7,004 nucleotides of DNA from Bacteroidales bacterium (GTDB lineage: Bacteria; Bacteroidota; Bacteroidia; Bacteroidales; JALTDM01), in contig JALWKH010000095.1 in the NCBI GenBank assembly GCA_026996635.1, positions 1 through 7,004 of the forward strand. Direction: 5' to 3'. How positions within the stretch are numbered: the first letter of the stretch is position 1; every line of letters begins with the position of its first letter. Positions 1 through 6,904 of the stretch are shown in pieces. The translations under genes were made by a program, and so were the position numbers. The notes under the pieces were generated by a model that was not told the origin of the DNA, made no database searches, and saw only the letters and a program-made list of their open reading frames with translations.

Positions 1-216
1 GGAAACATCGGCGTAGAAAACACTGTATCCGTTATAAGAATACGGTTCCAACATAAAATTACCGCCAAAAATCAATCTGTCACTCCATTTGGCTTTTGCT
101 GTCTTTTTTTCTTTATTACCTATAGTTCCGTCTTCAGTAATAAAATCCTGTGAAAACAAAAAAAATGACAGAGAAAATAATAAACTGAATATAAAAACTC
201 TACGAAACATTTTCAT
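1..216 (-). CDS. Exported, probably outer-membrane beta-barrel protein, N-terminal part (cut by window edge)
   Basis: Only the first 72 codons are inside the window; the frame is open to base 1. The start is the ATG at 216-214, which shares one base with the dxs stop codon (TGATG); a second ATG two codons later (210-208) is an alternative. Residues 1-22 form a signal peptide: a basic start (KMFRR), a Phe/Leu/Ser-rich hydrophobic core and a probable cleavage site before Gln23-Asp24, a common pattern in Bacteroidota. After a charged linker (about residues 24-43) comes a segment with WSDRLIFGGNF and alternating aromatic and polar residues, which recalls the first strands of small Bacteroidota outer-membrane barrels with 'FGGNFGLxFG..YIDVSP'-like openings. 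The export signal is clear. The barrel assignment is inference from a short fragment. The gene probably depends on the dxs transcript and on translational coupling. Confidence 0.6.
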   Translation of the reverse strand, partial: MKMFRRVFIFSLLFSLSFFLFSQDFITEDGTIGNKEKKTAKAKWSDRLIFGGNFMLEPYSYNGYSVFYADVS

Positions 217-2126
217 CAATGGTGTTTTACCAAATCTTCTTTCAACACTTTAAGTGTTTTTTCGTAAATCGAATCCTCGTCAAAACCACATAATTTGTAC
301 AACTCTTCTGGTTTTCCGTGATCAATGAATTTGTCGGGAACACCAAGGGAAATTACCCTTGCAGTATAGTTATTCCTGTTCTTAAACTCAACTACTTCCG
401 AAGCAAATCCACCTTTTAGTACACCATCTTCTACGGTTATTATGCTGTTGTAGTTGCGGAAAACATAATGTAAAACTTCTTCGTCAACAGGCTTCAGGAA
501 AATCATATTATAGTGCTGCACGCTAAAACCTAAATCTTTAAGTCTTTTTACAGCCTTTATGACAAAATTACCCGGATGACCTAATGAAAGAATGGCAATA
601 TCCTTACCTTCGCTTACCAGCTTGGCTTTACCTATTTCAAGTTTTTCAAATGGAGTTCTCCAATCAATCATTACACCCCTACCCCGCGGATACCTTATTG
701 CAAACGGTCCGTAATCGTCGGCTTGTGCCGTGTACATCAAATCCCTCAATTCTTTTTCGTTCATCGGAGCTGAAATAATCATATTGGGAATAGGTCTCAA
801 ATATGCCAAATCAAAAACTCCTTGGTGCGTTGATCCATCTTCGCCTACAATGCCCGCCCTATCGATACAAAATACCACATTCAATTTTTGCAATGCCACA
901 TCGTGAATAAGTTGGTCGTATCCGCGTTGCAAAAATGTGGAATATATTGTGCAATAAGGTTTTAAGCCCATAGAAGCAAGTCCGGCCGAAAATGTAACGG
1001 CGTGTTGCTCTGCAATACCAACATCAAAAGCCCTGTCAGGCATCACATTCATCATTTTGATAAGCGAAGACCCTGTAGGCATCGCCGGCGTAATACCAAC
1101 TATTTTAGGATTCTTTTCCGCAAGTTCTATGATAGTTTCGCCAAAAACGTCCTGATACTTAGGTGGTTGTGGTTCGTCTGATTTTTTCAGCGGCTTACCT
1201 GTTATTTTATCAAAATTACCTCCTGCGTGAAAAGCCGTTTGATTTTCTTCTGCAGGTTTAAAACCTTTTCCTTTTACCGTGCGTAAATGCAAAAGTTTAG
1301 GACCCGGAATGTCTTTTAATTGTTCGAGTGTTTTGATCAATCTCGGAATATCGTGTCCGTCAATAGGACCGAAATACCTGATACTAAAGGCTTCAAATAA
1401 ATTGCTGTAATTCAATACAACAGACTTCAAAGCATTGTCTATTTTGGCAACAATTTCTGCAGGTGTTTCTCCGAATTTGCTCAGCAGACGCCAAACATTG
1501 TCTTTTACCTTGTTGTATGTTTTGGAAGTGGAAATATCGGTAAGATAATCTTTTAAACCACCTACATTTACATCAATAGACATCTTATTGTCATTCAATA
1601 CAATAAGCATATTAGGCTTAAGTTGTCCTGTATTGTTTAGTGCCTCAAAAGCCATTCCGCCCGTCATAGCACCGTCGCCGATTACGGCAATAATATTCCT
1701 GTCTTCCTCCCCTTTCAGTTTTGCTGCCACAGCCATTCCCAAGGCAGCCGAAATAGAAGTGGACGAATGACCTGTGCCGAAAGCATCGTATTCACTCTCA
1801 AAAATAGACGGGAAGCCGCTTATACCTCCAAATGTTCTTATTGTAGGAAAAACATCTTTTCTGCCTGTCAGTATCTTGTGTCCGTAAGATTGATGACCTA
1901 CATCCCAAATAATTTTATCATAAGGAGCATTAAAAACATAATGGAGTGCAATTGTTAGTTCCACTGCACCCAAATTTCCACCCAAATGTCCTGCATTTTT
2001 TGATACTACATCAATAATATAATCCCTGATTTCATCCTTCAAAATTTCCAATTCATCTATTGTAAGAGATTTTAAATCAGCCGGATAGCTTATTTTCGAG
2101 AGCACTTTATATTTATTAACATCCAT
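216..2126 (-). CDS. dxs: 1-deoxy-D-xylulose-5-phosphate synthase
   Basis: Thiamine-diphosphate-dependent cytosolic enzyme that condenses pyruvate with glyceraldehyde 3-phosphate to 1-deoxy-D-xylulose 5-phosphate, the first step of the MEP isoprenoid pathway, which also feeds thiamine and pyridoxal synthesis in many bacteria. At 636 residues it is full length (E. coli about 620). Visible motifs in order: AGHLGGNLG with His47; DVGHQSYGHKILTGR (about 76-89); the ThDP/Mg site GDGAMTGG from 150 with N178/N180 downstream; YFGPIDGHD (251-259); the pyrimidine-domain GIAEQHA with the conserved Glu373; GEDGSTHQG (428-436); RYPRG (478-482); and a transketolase C-terminal domain with EDG (566-568). The start is the ATG at 2126, 30 bases after anmK, with a Bacteroidota-type promoter box in the gap. 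No key residue is missing. The stop overlaps the next start by one base. Confidence 0.98.
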   Translation of the reverse strand: MDVNKYKVLSKISYPADLKSLTIDELEILKDEIRDYIIDVVSKNAGHLGGNLGAVELTIALHYVFNAPYDKIIWDVGHQSYGHKILTGRKDVFPTIRTFGGISGFPSIFESEYDAFGTGHSSTSISAALGMAVAAKLKGEEDRNIIAVIGDGAMTGGMAFEALNNTGQLKPNMLIVLNDNKMSIDVNVGGLKDYLTDISTSKTYNKVKDNVWRLLSKFGETPAEIVAKIDNALKSVVLNYSNLFEAFSIRYFGPIDGHDIPRLIKTLEQLKDIPGPKLLHLRTVKGKGFKPAEENQTAFHAGGNFDKITGKPLKKSDEPQPPKYQDVFGETIIELAEKNPKIVGITPAMPTGSSLIKMMNVMPDRAFDVGIAEQHAVTFSAGLASMGLKPYCTIYSTFLQRGYDQLIHDVALQKLNVVFCIDRAGIVGEDGSTHQGVFDLAYLRPIPNMIISAPMNEKELRDLMYTAQADDYGPFAIRYPRGRGVMIDWRTPFEKLEIGKAKLVSEGKDIAILSLGHPGNFVIKAVKRLKDLGFSVQHYNMIFLKPVDEEVLHYVFRNYNSIITVEDGVLKGGFASEVVEFKNRNNYTARVISLGVPDKFIDHGKPEELYKLCGFDEDSIYEKTLKVLKEDLVKHH

Positions 2127-2143
2127 AACTGCCTACTTTTTTG

Positions 2144-2151
2144 CAAAGATA
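2144..2151 (-). promoter_or_regulatory. Bacteroidota-type -7 promoter box upstream of dxs
   Basis: Read on the minus strand the bases are TATCTTTG, followed by CAAAAAAG, matching the TAnnTTTG -7 consensus of the Bacteroidota housekeeping sigma factor. It lies in the 30-base gap between the anmK stop and the dxs ATG, with its 3' end 17 bases before the ATG, so the leader would be very short. A good TTTG -33 element is not evident at the usual spacing; that stretch is the GT-rich end of anmK. It could allow dxs to be transcribed apart from the upstream genes. Confidence 0.55.
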
Positions 2152-2156
2152 CAAAA

Positions 2157-3224
2157 TTAATAATACCACACGCCACACACCATATCTTCGGGTGCCCCCG
2201 TGTATGAGGATAAGCAATTGTTTGTTTTACAGTATGATAACACTCCGAGAAAAGCGAAAATCAGACTTTCTTTGTAATCAATGATTTTATTACTCGGCAC
2301 CACAACATTTTCCTGACCTATCTTCTCCGATATTTTTTTCATCAAATACTTGTTCTTTGTTCCTCCTCCCGTAAACAAAACTTTTCCTTCGGTTTTAACT
2401 GCTGCCGCTACCCTTATGGCAATGTGTTCATATATCGTAGCCAACATATCATTCACAGACATTCCGTCAAATTGCAGTAATACTTTGTTGAAAACTTCTT
2501 CCACCCACTCCCTTGCCAATGACTTAGGTGGTTTTTCGGAGTAATATTCAATAGATTCCAATTTGGTTAGCAAGTCCGGATTGATACTGCCTTTTGCAGC
2601 CAATTCACCGTCCTTATCCATTTCTATACCAAGCGGTTCTACCAGCGAATTTATTACAATGTTTACCGGACAAATATCATATGCTATTGTTTCACCGTGG
2701 TCATTTTCAAAAGAAATATTTGCAAATCCGCCGAGATTTATTCTATATGTATATTCTCCGAATAGCAACCTGTCACCTATCGGCACAAGCGGTGCTCCCT
2801 GACCTCCGAAAACAATGTTTCTCGACCTGAAATCAGCTACAACGGGAATCTTTGTTTCTTTCAAAATAAAATACGGATTGCCAACCTGAAAATTAAACCT
2901 TTTTTGCGGTTCGTGAAAAACGGTATGTCCGTGTGATGCTATAAAATCAACATTCTTAATTTTATTTTTTGCAATAAACTTTTTTATTTGATTCCCTATC
3001 CAAGTTCCGTAATCGTTGTGAAGCCGTAATAACTCCTTACCCGTTTTTTGATGAGCGGTTTTAAGTTTTGCTTTAAGGCAATCATTGTATTTTACCGTTT
3101 CACTGTTAAATATTTCAAACTGCCAGTTATCATCCTTTTCAATAAAATAAGCATAAACCATATCTAATCCGTCAAGCGATGTACCGGACATCAACCCGAT
3201 AACATAGAAACTGTTCTTTTCCAT
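2157..3224 (-). CDS. anmK: Anhydro-N-acetylmuramic acid kinase
   Basis: ATP-dependent cytosolic kinase that opens and phosphorylates 1,6-anhydro-N-acetylmuramic acid to N-acetylmuramic acid 6-phosphate, a step of peptidoglycan recycling normally followed by the MurQ etherase. At 355 residues it is close to the family norm (E. coli 369). Evidence: the N-terminal phosphate-binding signature GLMSGTSLDGLD (10-21), SHGHTVFHEP (97-106), DFR (131-133), GGQGAPLVP (140-148), NLGGFANIS (163-171), a conserved Asp183 in DICPVN, the second ATP-site loop FTGGGTKN (284-291), KESLIFAF (318-325) and a C-terminal TGA segment. The loop usually written DTGPGN in proteobacterial enzymes is DICPVN here; I believe this is a Bacteroidota variant, since the aligned Asp and Asn are kept. 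The ATG lies one base after the stop of the upstream gene, so the two are very probably cotranscribed. No recycling partner gene (murQ, ampG, nagZ) is visible in the window. Confidence 0.96.
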   Translation of the reverse strand: MEKNSFYVIGLMSGTSLDGLDMVYAYFIEKDDNWQFEIFNSETVKYNDCLKAKLKTAHQKTGKELLRLHNDYGTWIGNQIKKFIAKNKIKNVDFIASHGHTVFHEPQKRFNFQVGNPYFILKETKIPVVADFRSRNIVFGGQGAPLVPIGDRLLFGEYTYRINLGGFANISFENDHGETIAYDICPVNIVINSLVEPLGIEMDKDGELAAKGSINPDLLTKLESIEYYSEKPPKSLAREWVEEVFNKVLLQFDGMSVNDMLATIYEHIAIRVAAAVKTEGKVLFTGGGTKNKYLMKKISEKIGQENVVVPSNKIIDYKESLIFAFLGVLSYCKTNNCLSSYTGAPEDMVCGVWYY

Positions 3225-3225
3225 A

Positions 3226-4650
3226 TCAATCCATTTTTCTCAAAATTTTTGTAAAATACGAATTAAAATTCTCGGTCGGAATTGGTGCAGTTTCATTTAA
3301 TATTTTTCCGTAAGGATTTATAAGTACATATCGCGGAAACGAAGGCACTCTGAGTTTTTTTATATCCGTAGCCGACTTAAAAAACAATGTATGCAGATAT
3401 TCTAATTTATTCTCTTTGAAATATTTAATCACCTTATCTTTTTGGTCTTCGGGGAAAATATAATATACGTCCAGTACTACGTGATAATGTTCCGCATACC
3501 TGTTACTCACGGCAAATTGCTCCAAGCACGGCAAGTTATTAATATCGCACAAGCCTATGTAAGCAAACTTACCTTTAAAGTTTTGAAACTCGAAGTCTTT
3601 ATGTCTATTATCCCAATAACTCAGTGTTTTAAAAGTATCTTTAAATGAAAACAACGACTCTTTTATTTCTTTCTTTATGTCTTGTGCAATTATTTTATGT
3701 TCCGGTATCTTTGTTTTCAGAATTATTGAGTCCAAAGTCATAAACACTTGTGGTGCAGGTAATTTTTTGAAAGCACCTATTGTGCTTGGAAACGAACCGT
3801 CATACAAACCTTTCAGCATAACAAGTTCCATTAAAGTATCATCACCTGCAAGCTCATAACGCTTTGATAATGTTTGTTTTATGAGATACGGGCTTTTGCC
3901 GCGTGTTACGTCATAATAAATTTCTTTGCCCTTTGGTGTTTGTGCATAAAGATTGAAAAAGAACTTGTACATTTCGTTAAACAAATCCATATACGCATCG
4001 TTGTAATACCAAGGCTTTTTGTGCCTGTAATGATCCCAAGTTATTTTTCTTATATCACGCTTTTTTGCCACAAATTCAAGATATGCCAATTTGTAGTCTA
4101 TATACGCATTTAAAAACTTATTTTGCGTAATCTCATATTTTTTCTTCATTGCCGTGATAAAAGTATCGGCTTTGCTGTTGTAACCCTGACGGTAAATGGT
4201 ATAAAAAAACAAATCCACATAGTCGTTGTATTCTTTGTTGAAGGCTATAATAAATGTGTTCAAAGTGTCCGGTCCTACCATACCTGCCCATATCCTTTCG
4301 GGCTTAAAATACGGGTTTACACTGTCTGCCACCGTTTTAGGTGTATAAGTCGGAAAAATCAATTCATAATTTTTGCCGGGTTCGGCATAAAAAAAGACCT
4401 CTTCCCTGCCAAACGGAAAAAAAATCATCCGGGTTTGTTTTATATCAAGATCAAAAATGGCAACCGTATCGTTTACATACACTTCGGCAATTACGGTATC
4501 GGTTTTTGTCATCAAATCTTTGTATGTTTTTGCCTGCAATGTTTTTTGTTCAAAATTTTTCGGCAATCTGCAAACAATCTTCACTTGCCCGCTTGCGGAA
4601 TAAGCGGTATAAAATAAAACTATTATGGCAAAAAAAGCGCGTTTCATCAT
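3226..4650 (-). CDS. Exported TlpA/thioredoxin-fold protein with degenerate active site
   Basis: A 474-residue exported protein. Residues 1 to about 21 are a signal peptide (MMKR, hydrophobic core, probable cleavage before Gln22); there is no lipobox Cys. Residues 22-125 look like a beta-rich domain with AEPGKNYEL (89-97) and NPYFKPE, typical of the N-terminal part of Bacteroidota thioredoxin-family exported proteins. The middle (about 130-345) is helical and rich in Tyr, Phe and Lys. Residues 357-474 form a thioredoxin-like domain: GKFAYIGL aligns without gaps to the first strand of ResA/TlpA proteins, and VPSFPRYVLINPYGKI (435-450) is the cis-Pro loop (Pro439) plus the following strand. The CxPC motif reads NLPC (372-375), so the attacking Cys is Asn and only Cys375 remains; Cys368 lies just upstream. 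A normal thiol-disulfide oxidoreductase is therefore unlikely; a binding or structural role in the periplasm is inference. The ATG overlaps the coaD stop by one base (TAATG). Confidence 0.75.
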   Translation of the reverse strand: MMKRAFFAIIVLFYTAYSASGQVKIVCRLPKNFEQKTLQAKTYKDLMTKTDTVIAEVYVNDTVAIFDLDIKQTRMIFFPFGREEVFFYAEPGKNYELIFPTYTPKTVADSVNPYFKPERIWAGMVGPDTLNTFIIAFNKEYNDYVDLFFYTIYRQGYNSKADTFITAMKKKYEITQNKFLNAYIDYKLAYLEFVAKKRDIRKITWDHYRHKKPWYYNDAYMDLFNEMYKFFFNLYAQTPKGKEIYYDVTRGKSPYLIKQTLSKRYELAGDDTLMELVMLKGLYDGSFPSTIGAFKKLPAPQVFMTLDSIILKTKIPEHKIIAQDIKKEIKESLFSFKDTFKTLSYWDNRHKDFEFQNFKGKFAYIGLCDINNLPCLEQFAVSNRYAEHYHVVLDVYYIFPEDQKDKVIKYFKENKLEYLHTLFFKSATDIKKLRVPSFPRYVLINPYGKILNETAPIPTENFNSYFTKILRKMD

Positions 4651-5288
4651 TAAATCAAGTCTTCTTTGTCAATTTTGTATGGCAAAAACTTACTTGCATC
4701 GCCTCCGTGTTTCAATATATCCCTCACAATTGTAGATGTAATCGGCGTATGCTCGGGTAATGTCAGCAAAAATACCGATTCAATTTCGGGAGCAAGCATT
4801 TTGTTGGTCTGTGAGATAGCCCTCTCGTATTCAAAGTCAGATGATGTCCTTATACCTCTTAAAATATACTTGGCTCCCACTTCCCTTGCAAATTCCACGG
4901 TAAGCCCGTCATATTCCATTACCTCTATCCTATCGGGAATGTCGCTGAAAGTTTGCCTAATCCACTTTATCCGCTTTTCTACAGGGAAAAAATTTTTTTT
5001 GTTCACATTATATCCGATGCCAATTACAATTTTGTCAAACAACGACAATGCACGCCTGACTATTGCTTCGTGACCTACGGTAAAAGGATCGAACGACCCG
5101 ACAAAAACCGCAATTTTTAGGTTTTTGTTTTTATCTTTTGAAAATGCGTCCTCTACAAGTGACACTTGAGTATCATTCAATATTGAATCGGGCGACAAGT
5201 CTTTGTATCCCTTGCTTTTCAGGAACAAAACAACTGTTCTCGGGTTTAATGATAATTCTTTTGCAAGTGATTTTATGGTTTTGTTCAT
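4650..5288 (-). CDS. coaD: Phosphopantetheine adenylyltransferase with extra N-terminal domain
   Basis: Transfers AMP from ATP to 4'-phosphopantetheine giving dephospho-CoA, the penultimate step of coenzyme A synthesis, in the cytosol. The catalytic core covers residues 58-212 and shows the nucleotidyltransferase signature GSFDPFTVGH (64-73, His73 in the T/HxGH position), KNFFPVEKR (98-105), the substrate loop RGIRTSSDFEYE (144-155), NKMLAPEIESVFL (162-174), ITSTIVRD (183-190) and GGDASKFLP (195-203). Normal CoaD has about 160 residues and starts directly at this core; here 57 residues come first and resemble an IF-2 N-terminal domain (separate entry). The ATG at 5288 is the only Met upstream of the active site, because the next is Met124, and the core boundary codon is CTA, so a classic short form could begin only at an internal TTG or GTG. 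The gene lies 24 bases after mazG. Confidence 0.95.
   Translation of the reverse strand: MNKTIKSLAKELSLNPRTVVLFLKSKGYKDLSPDSILNDTQVSLVEDAFSKDKNKNLKIAVFVGSFDPFTVGHEAIVRRALSLFDKIVIGIGYNVNKKNFFPVEKRIKWIRQTFSDIPDRIEVMEYDGLTVEFAREVGAKYILRGIRTSSDFEYERAISQTNKMLAPEIESVFLLTLPEHTPITSTIVRDILKHGGDASKFLPYKIDKEDLI
5139..5279 (-). other. IF2_N-like helical domain fused to the CoaD N-terminus
   Basis: This covers residues 4-50 of the coaD product. The pattern IKSLAKELSLNPRTVVLFLK, then SKGYKDLSPDSILND and a closing helix VSLVEDAFSKD, follows the small helical domain at the N-terminus of bacterial IF-2 (Pfam IF2_N type: 'LAKEL.v....v..fL...G......p.s.l.......l...F'). Bacteroidota IF-2 carries closely similar wording around 'VxxFLxxKG'. 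A Lys/Asn-rich linker (51-57) joins it to the enzyme core. The similarity was judged by eye. The role is unknown; RNA or ribosome contact, or a protein docking site, would be guesses. Confidence 0.6.
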
Positions 5289-5312
5289 AATAAGTATAGT
5301 TTATAACATTTT

Positions 5313-6101
5313 TCATTCAACTTGGTTCTCACCGTTTTTCGCTTCGTCCCAATATTTATCCATTTCTTCAAGATTCAAATCGGAAATAATTTTCCCTTGT
5401 TCTTTGGCTTTTTCTTCTATGTAATTGAACCTGCTAATAAATTTCTGATTTGTTTTTTCAAGCGCATTTTCGGCATCGATTCCGTAAAGTCTGGCTGCAT
5501 TGACTATCGAAAACATCAAATCACCAATTTCTTCCTCCAACTTATCCTTATCACCATTTTTAGCAACAGATTTTACCTCAGTTATTTCCTCACCAACTTT
5601 TTCCCAGACATCTTCTTTTTGTTCCCAATCAAAGCCAATTCCCGATGCCTTTTCCTGCAACCTTAATGCCTTAACCACAGCCGGTAACGACGACGGAACA
5701 CCCGACAAAACTGACCTTTTCCCTTTTTCCTTCAACTTTATGGTTTCCCAATTTTTAAGAACGGTTTCCGCATCCTTTGCCACTGTGTCGCCAAACACGT
5801 GCGGGTGTCTTGCTATCAATTTATTTGCCAGAAAATCAATTACATCAACAATATTAAACTTACCAATCTCTTCGCCCAAAATGCTGTAAAACAAAATGTG
5901 TAACAGCAAATCACCACTTTCTTCTTTTATCCCTTCGTAATCCTTTTTGGTTATTGCCTCTGCAAGCTCGTAAGTTTCTTCAATAGTCAGCTTGCGTAAA
6001 CTGTCAAAAGTCTGCTTCCTGTCCCAAGGGCATTCTTTTCTCAGCCTTTTTACTATCCCGTAAATCCTTAAAAACGCATCTTTCAGTTCGTTATTATTCA
6101 T
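5313..6101 (-). CDS. mazG: Nucleoside triphosphate pyrophosphohydrolase MazG (two MazG domains)
   Basis: House-cleaning enzyme that hydrolyses NTPs and dNTPs to monophosphates and pyrophosphate; in E. coli it also affects ppGpp levels. I start it at the ATG at 6101, giving 262 residues (E. coli 263). The open frame can be extended three codons to a TTG at 6110, but the ATG fits the family length and the normal N-terminus better. Domain 1: LRKECPWDRKQTFDSL (20-35), the metal-binding EETYE (41-45) with EESGD (60-64), and RHPHVFGD (98-105). A linker, GVPSSLPAVVKALRLQEKA (134-152) then GIGFDW, is typical of the family. Domain 2: EEITE (171-175) with EEIGD (190-194), and a C-terminal helix region. 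Both acidic metal sites look intact. The ATG overlaps the upstream stop by eight bases, so translational coupling is likely. Confidence 0.95.
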   Translation of the reverse strand: MNNNELKDAFLRIYGIVKRLRKECPWDRKQTFDSLRKLTIEETYELAEAITKKDYEGIKEESGDLLLHILFYSILGEEIGKFNIVDVIDFLANKLIARHPHVFGDTVAKDAETVLKNWETIKLKEKGKRSVLSGVPSSLPAVVKALRLQEKASGIGFDWEQKEDVWEKVGEEITEVKSVAKNGDKDKLEEEIGDLMFSIVNAARLYGIDAENALEKTNQKFISRFNYIEEKAKEQGKIISDLNLEEMDKYWDEAKNGENQVE

Positions 6102-6879
6102 AAAATTCAATTTTTACAACATTGTTTTCCGTTAAAGAATACATTTTTTGAATGCTTTCCATAAAAATACCCACTTCCAAATGTCCGTATTCGTTAAAAA
6201 TAGCGTATGGCTCGCCAATTTCTTTGTTCTCCGATATAAAATTGTCAATCTTTTTTATAACAAGCATTTCGTCTTTTATCAAAATACGGTATGAAGAATA
6301 ATTTCCCGCTTTTTCCAAAAACATTTCTTCAGTTAAATCCAATACGGCACTCCCCGACCGTGTAAAAAACAAAATTTTAGATGTAAATGAATTTATTTGC
6401 CGCTGCGGTTTACTCATACGAAAAACCTTTACCTCATCTTTTTTTGTGCACAATTCCGTTATTCGTTTTTTTTCAACTGCTTCCACCAACAGCAAAAATG
6501 TTTTCCACAATTCCGTTGTTTTTTCAAAAAAAGCAGGATTTACCTCATAAACCTCATATTTGCTTTTATCATAAGCATAAATGTAACCTAAAGTGCCGTT
6601 GTCTGGCAAAAAAATATGCTTGTTGCCTATTTTTACATAAAGAAGTGATCTTTGTTTATCAATCTTTTCTTGCACAAGCGAAAACAAAATACTTCCTTCG
6701 GGCAAGTCGGCAATAAGTTTATTTATCAAAAGACCTGCTTCTTTCAAACAACAAACATCATCGTACTCCAAGAATTCATAACCGTTTTTACCTGTCAAAA
6801 GATATGACTTAAGAAAGAATTTATTGAGTGGTCGCGAAAATTTATCGGTAATATATGCAACAAGTCTTTTTTCCGGCAT
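6094..6879 (-). CDS. Divergent SAM hydrolase / DUF62-family-like protein
   Basis: A 261-residue soluble protein without signal peptide or membrane segment. It resembles the S-adenosyl-L-methionine hydrolase (adenosine-forming) / fluorinase-chlorinase family by pattern. VAYITDKFS (7-15) takes the place of the opening 'TLTTDFG', with Asp12 kept. PEGSILFSLVQEKIDKQRS (60-78) fits '(P)xGTIHxxVVDPGVGxxR', and YVKIGNKHIFLPDNGTLGYI (81-100) contains the PDNG motif. PYAIFNEYGHLEVGI (224-238) and NVVKIEF (253-259) match the C-terminal 'NSxGxLEIA...GDxVxIxF'. Family residues appear changed: the Asp of VDPGVG is Gln or Glu, the Arg (Arg77) is kept, 'GRDxFAPxAA' with its His is not recognisable (ELWKTFLLLVEA instead), and NS is NE. 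Family membership is likely but the catalytic activity is doubtful. The ATG at 6879 follows a promoter box by 17 bases; the stop lies inside the start of mazG. Confidence 0.65.
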   Translation of the reverse strand: MPEKRLVAYITDKFSRPLNKFFLKSYLLTGKNGYEFLEYDDVCCLKEAGLLINKLIADLPEGSILFSLVQEKIDKQRSLLYVKIGNKHIFLPDNGTLGYIYAYDKSKYEVYEVNPAFFEKTTELWKTFLLLVEAVEKKRITELCTKKDEVKVFRMSKPQRQINSFTSKILFFTRSGSAVLDLTEEMFLEKAGNYSSYRILIKDEMLVIKKIDNFISENKEIGEPYAIFNEYGHLEVGIFMESIQKMYSLTENNVVKIEFYE

Positions 6880-6896
6880 TGCCGTTATGTTTTTTG

Positions 6897-6904
6897 CAAA
6901 GTTA
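6897..6904 (-). promoter_or_regulatory. Bacteroidota-type -7 promoter box upstream of the DUF62-like gene
   Basis: On the minus strand this reads TAACTTTG followed by CAAAAAAC, a full match to the TAnnTTTG -7 consensus, in the gap between the upstream gene's stop and the ATG at 6879. A and T runs surround it. Upstream TTTT tracts (around 6920-6930) could act as a degenerate -33 element, but no TTTG sits at ideal spacing. It is the best candidate for the main promoter of the mazG-coaD-anmK gene group, with a leader of roughly ten bases. Confidence 0.6.

Noticed and set aside
4123..4617. 164-codon open frame on the plus strand opposite the thioredoxin-like gene
   Set aside because: It lies wholly antisense to a convincing coding sequence, has no recognisable motif or promoter, and its Phe/Ile/Cys-rich make-up is what the complement of a Lys/Asn-rich gene gives.
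4341..4760. 139-codon plus-strand frame spanning the coaD/thioredoxin-like junction
   Set aside because: It crosses two well-supported minus-strand genes and shows no family motif.
4981..5000. A6-T8 homopolymer tract inside coaD, a possible frameshift or slippage site
   Set aside because: The reading frame continues correctly through it, with conserved CoaD residues (KNFFPVEKR) encoded across and after the tract.
5289..5312. Possible separate promoter for coaD in the mazG-coaD gap
   Set aside because: The 24 bases are AT-rich, but no TAnnTTTG box is present on the coding strand.
5322..5889. Two overlapping plus-strand frames of 114 and 129 codons opposite mazG
   Set aside because: Both are shadows of the intact two-domain MazG coding sequence; low stop frequency in the complement explains them.
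6102..6110. TTG start for mazG giving 265 residues
   Set aside because: An ATG three codons later gives the usual family length and N-terminus; the TTG only adds three residues inside the upstream gene.
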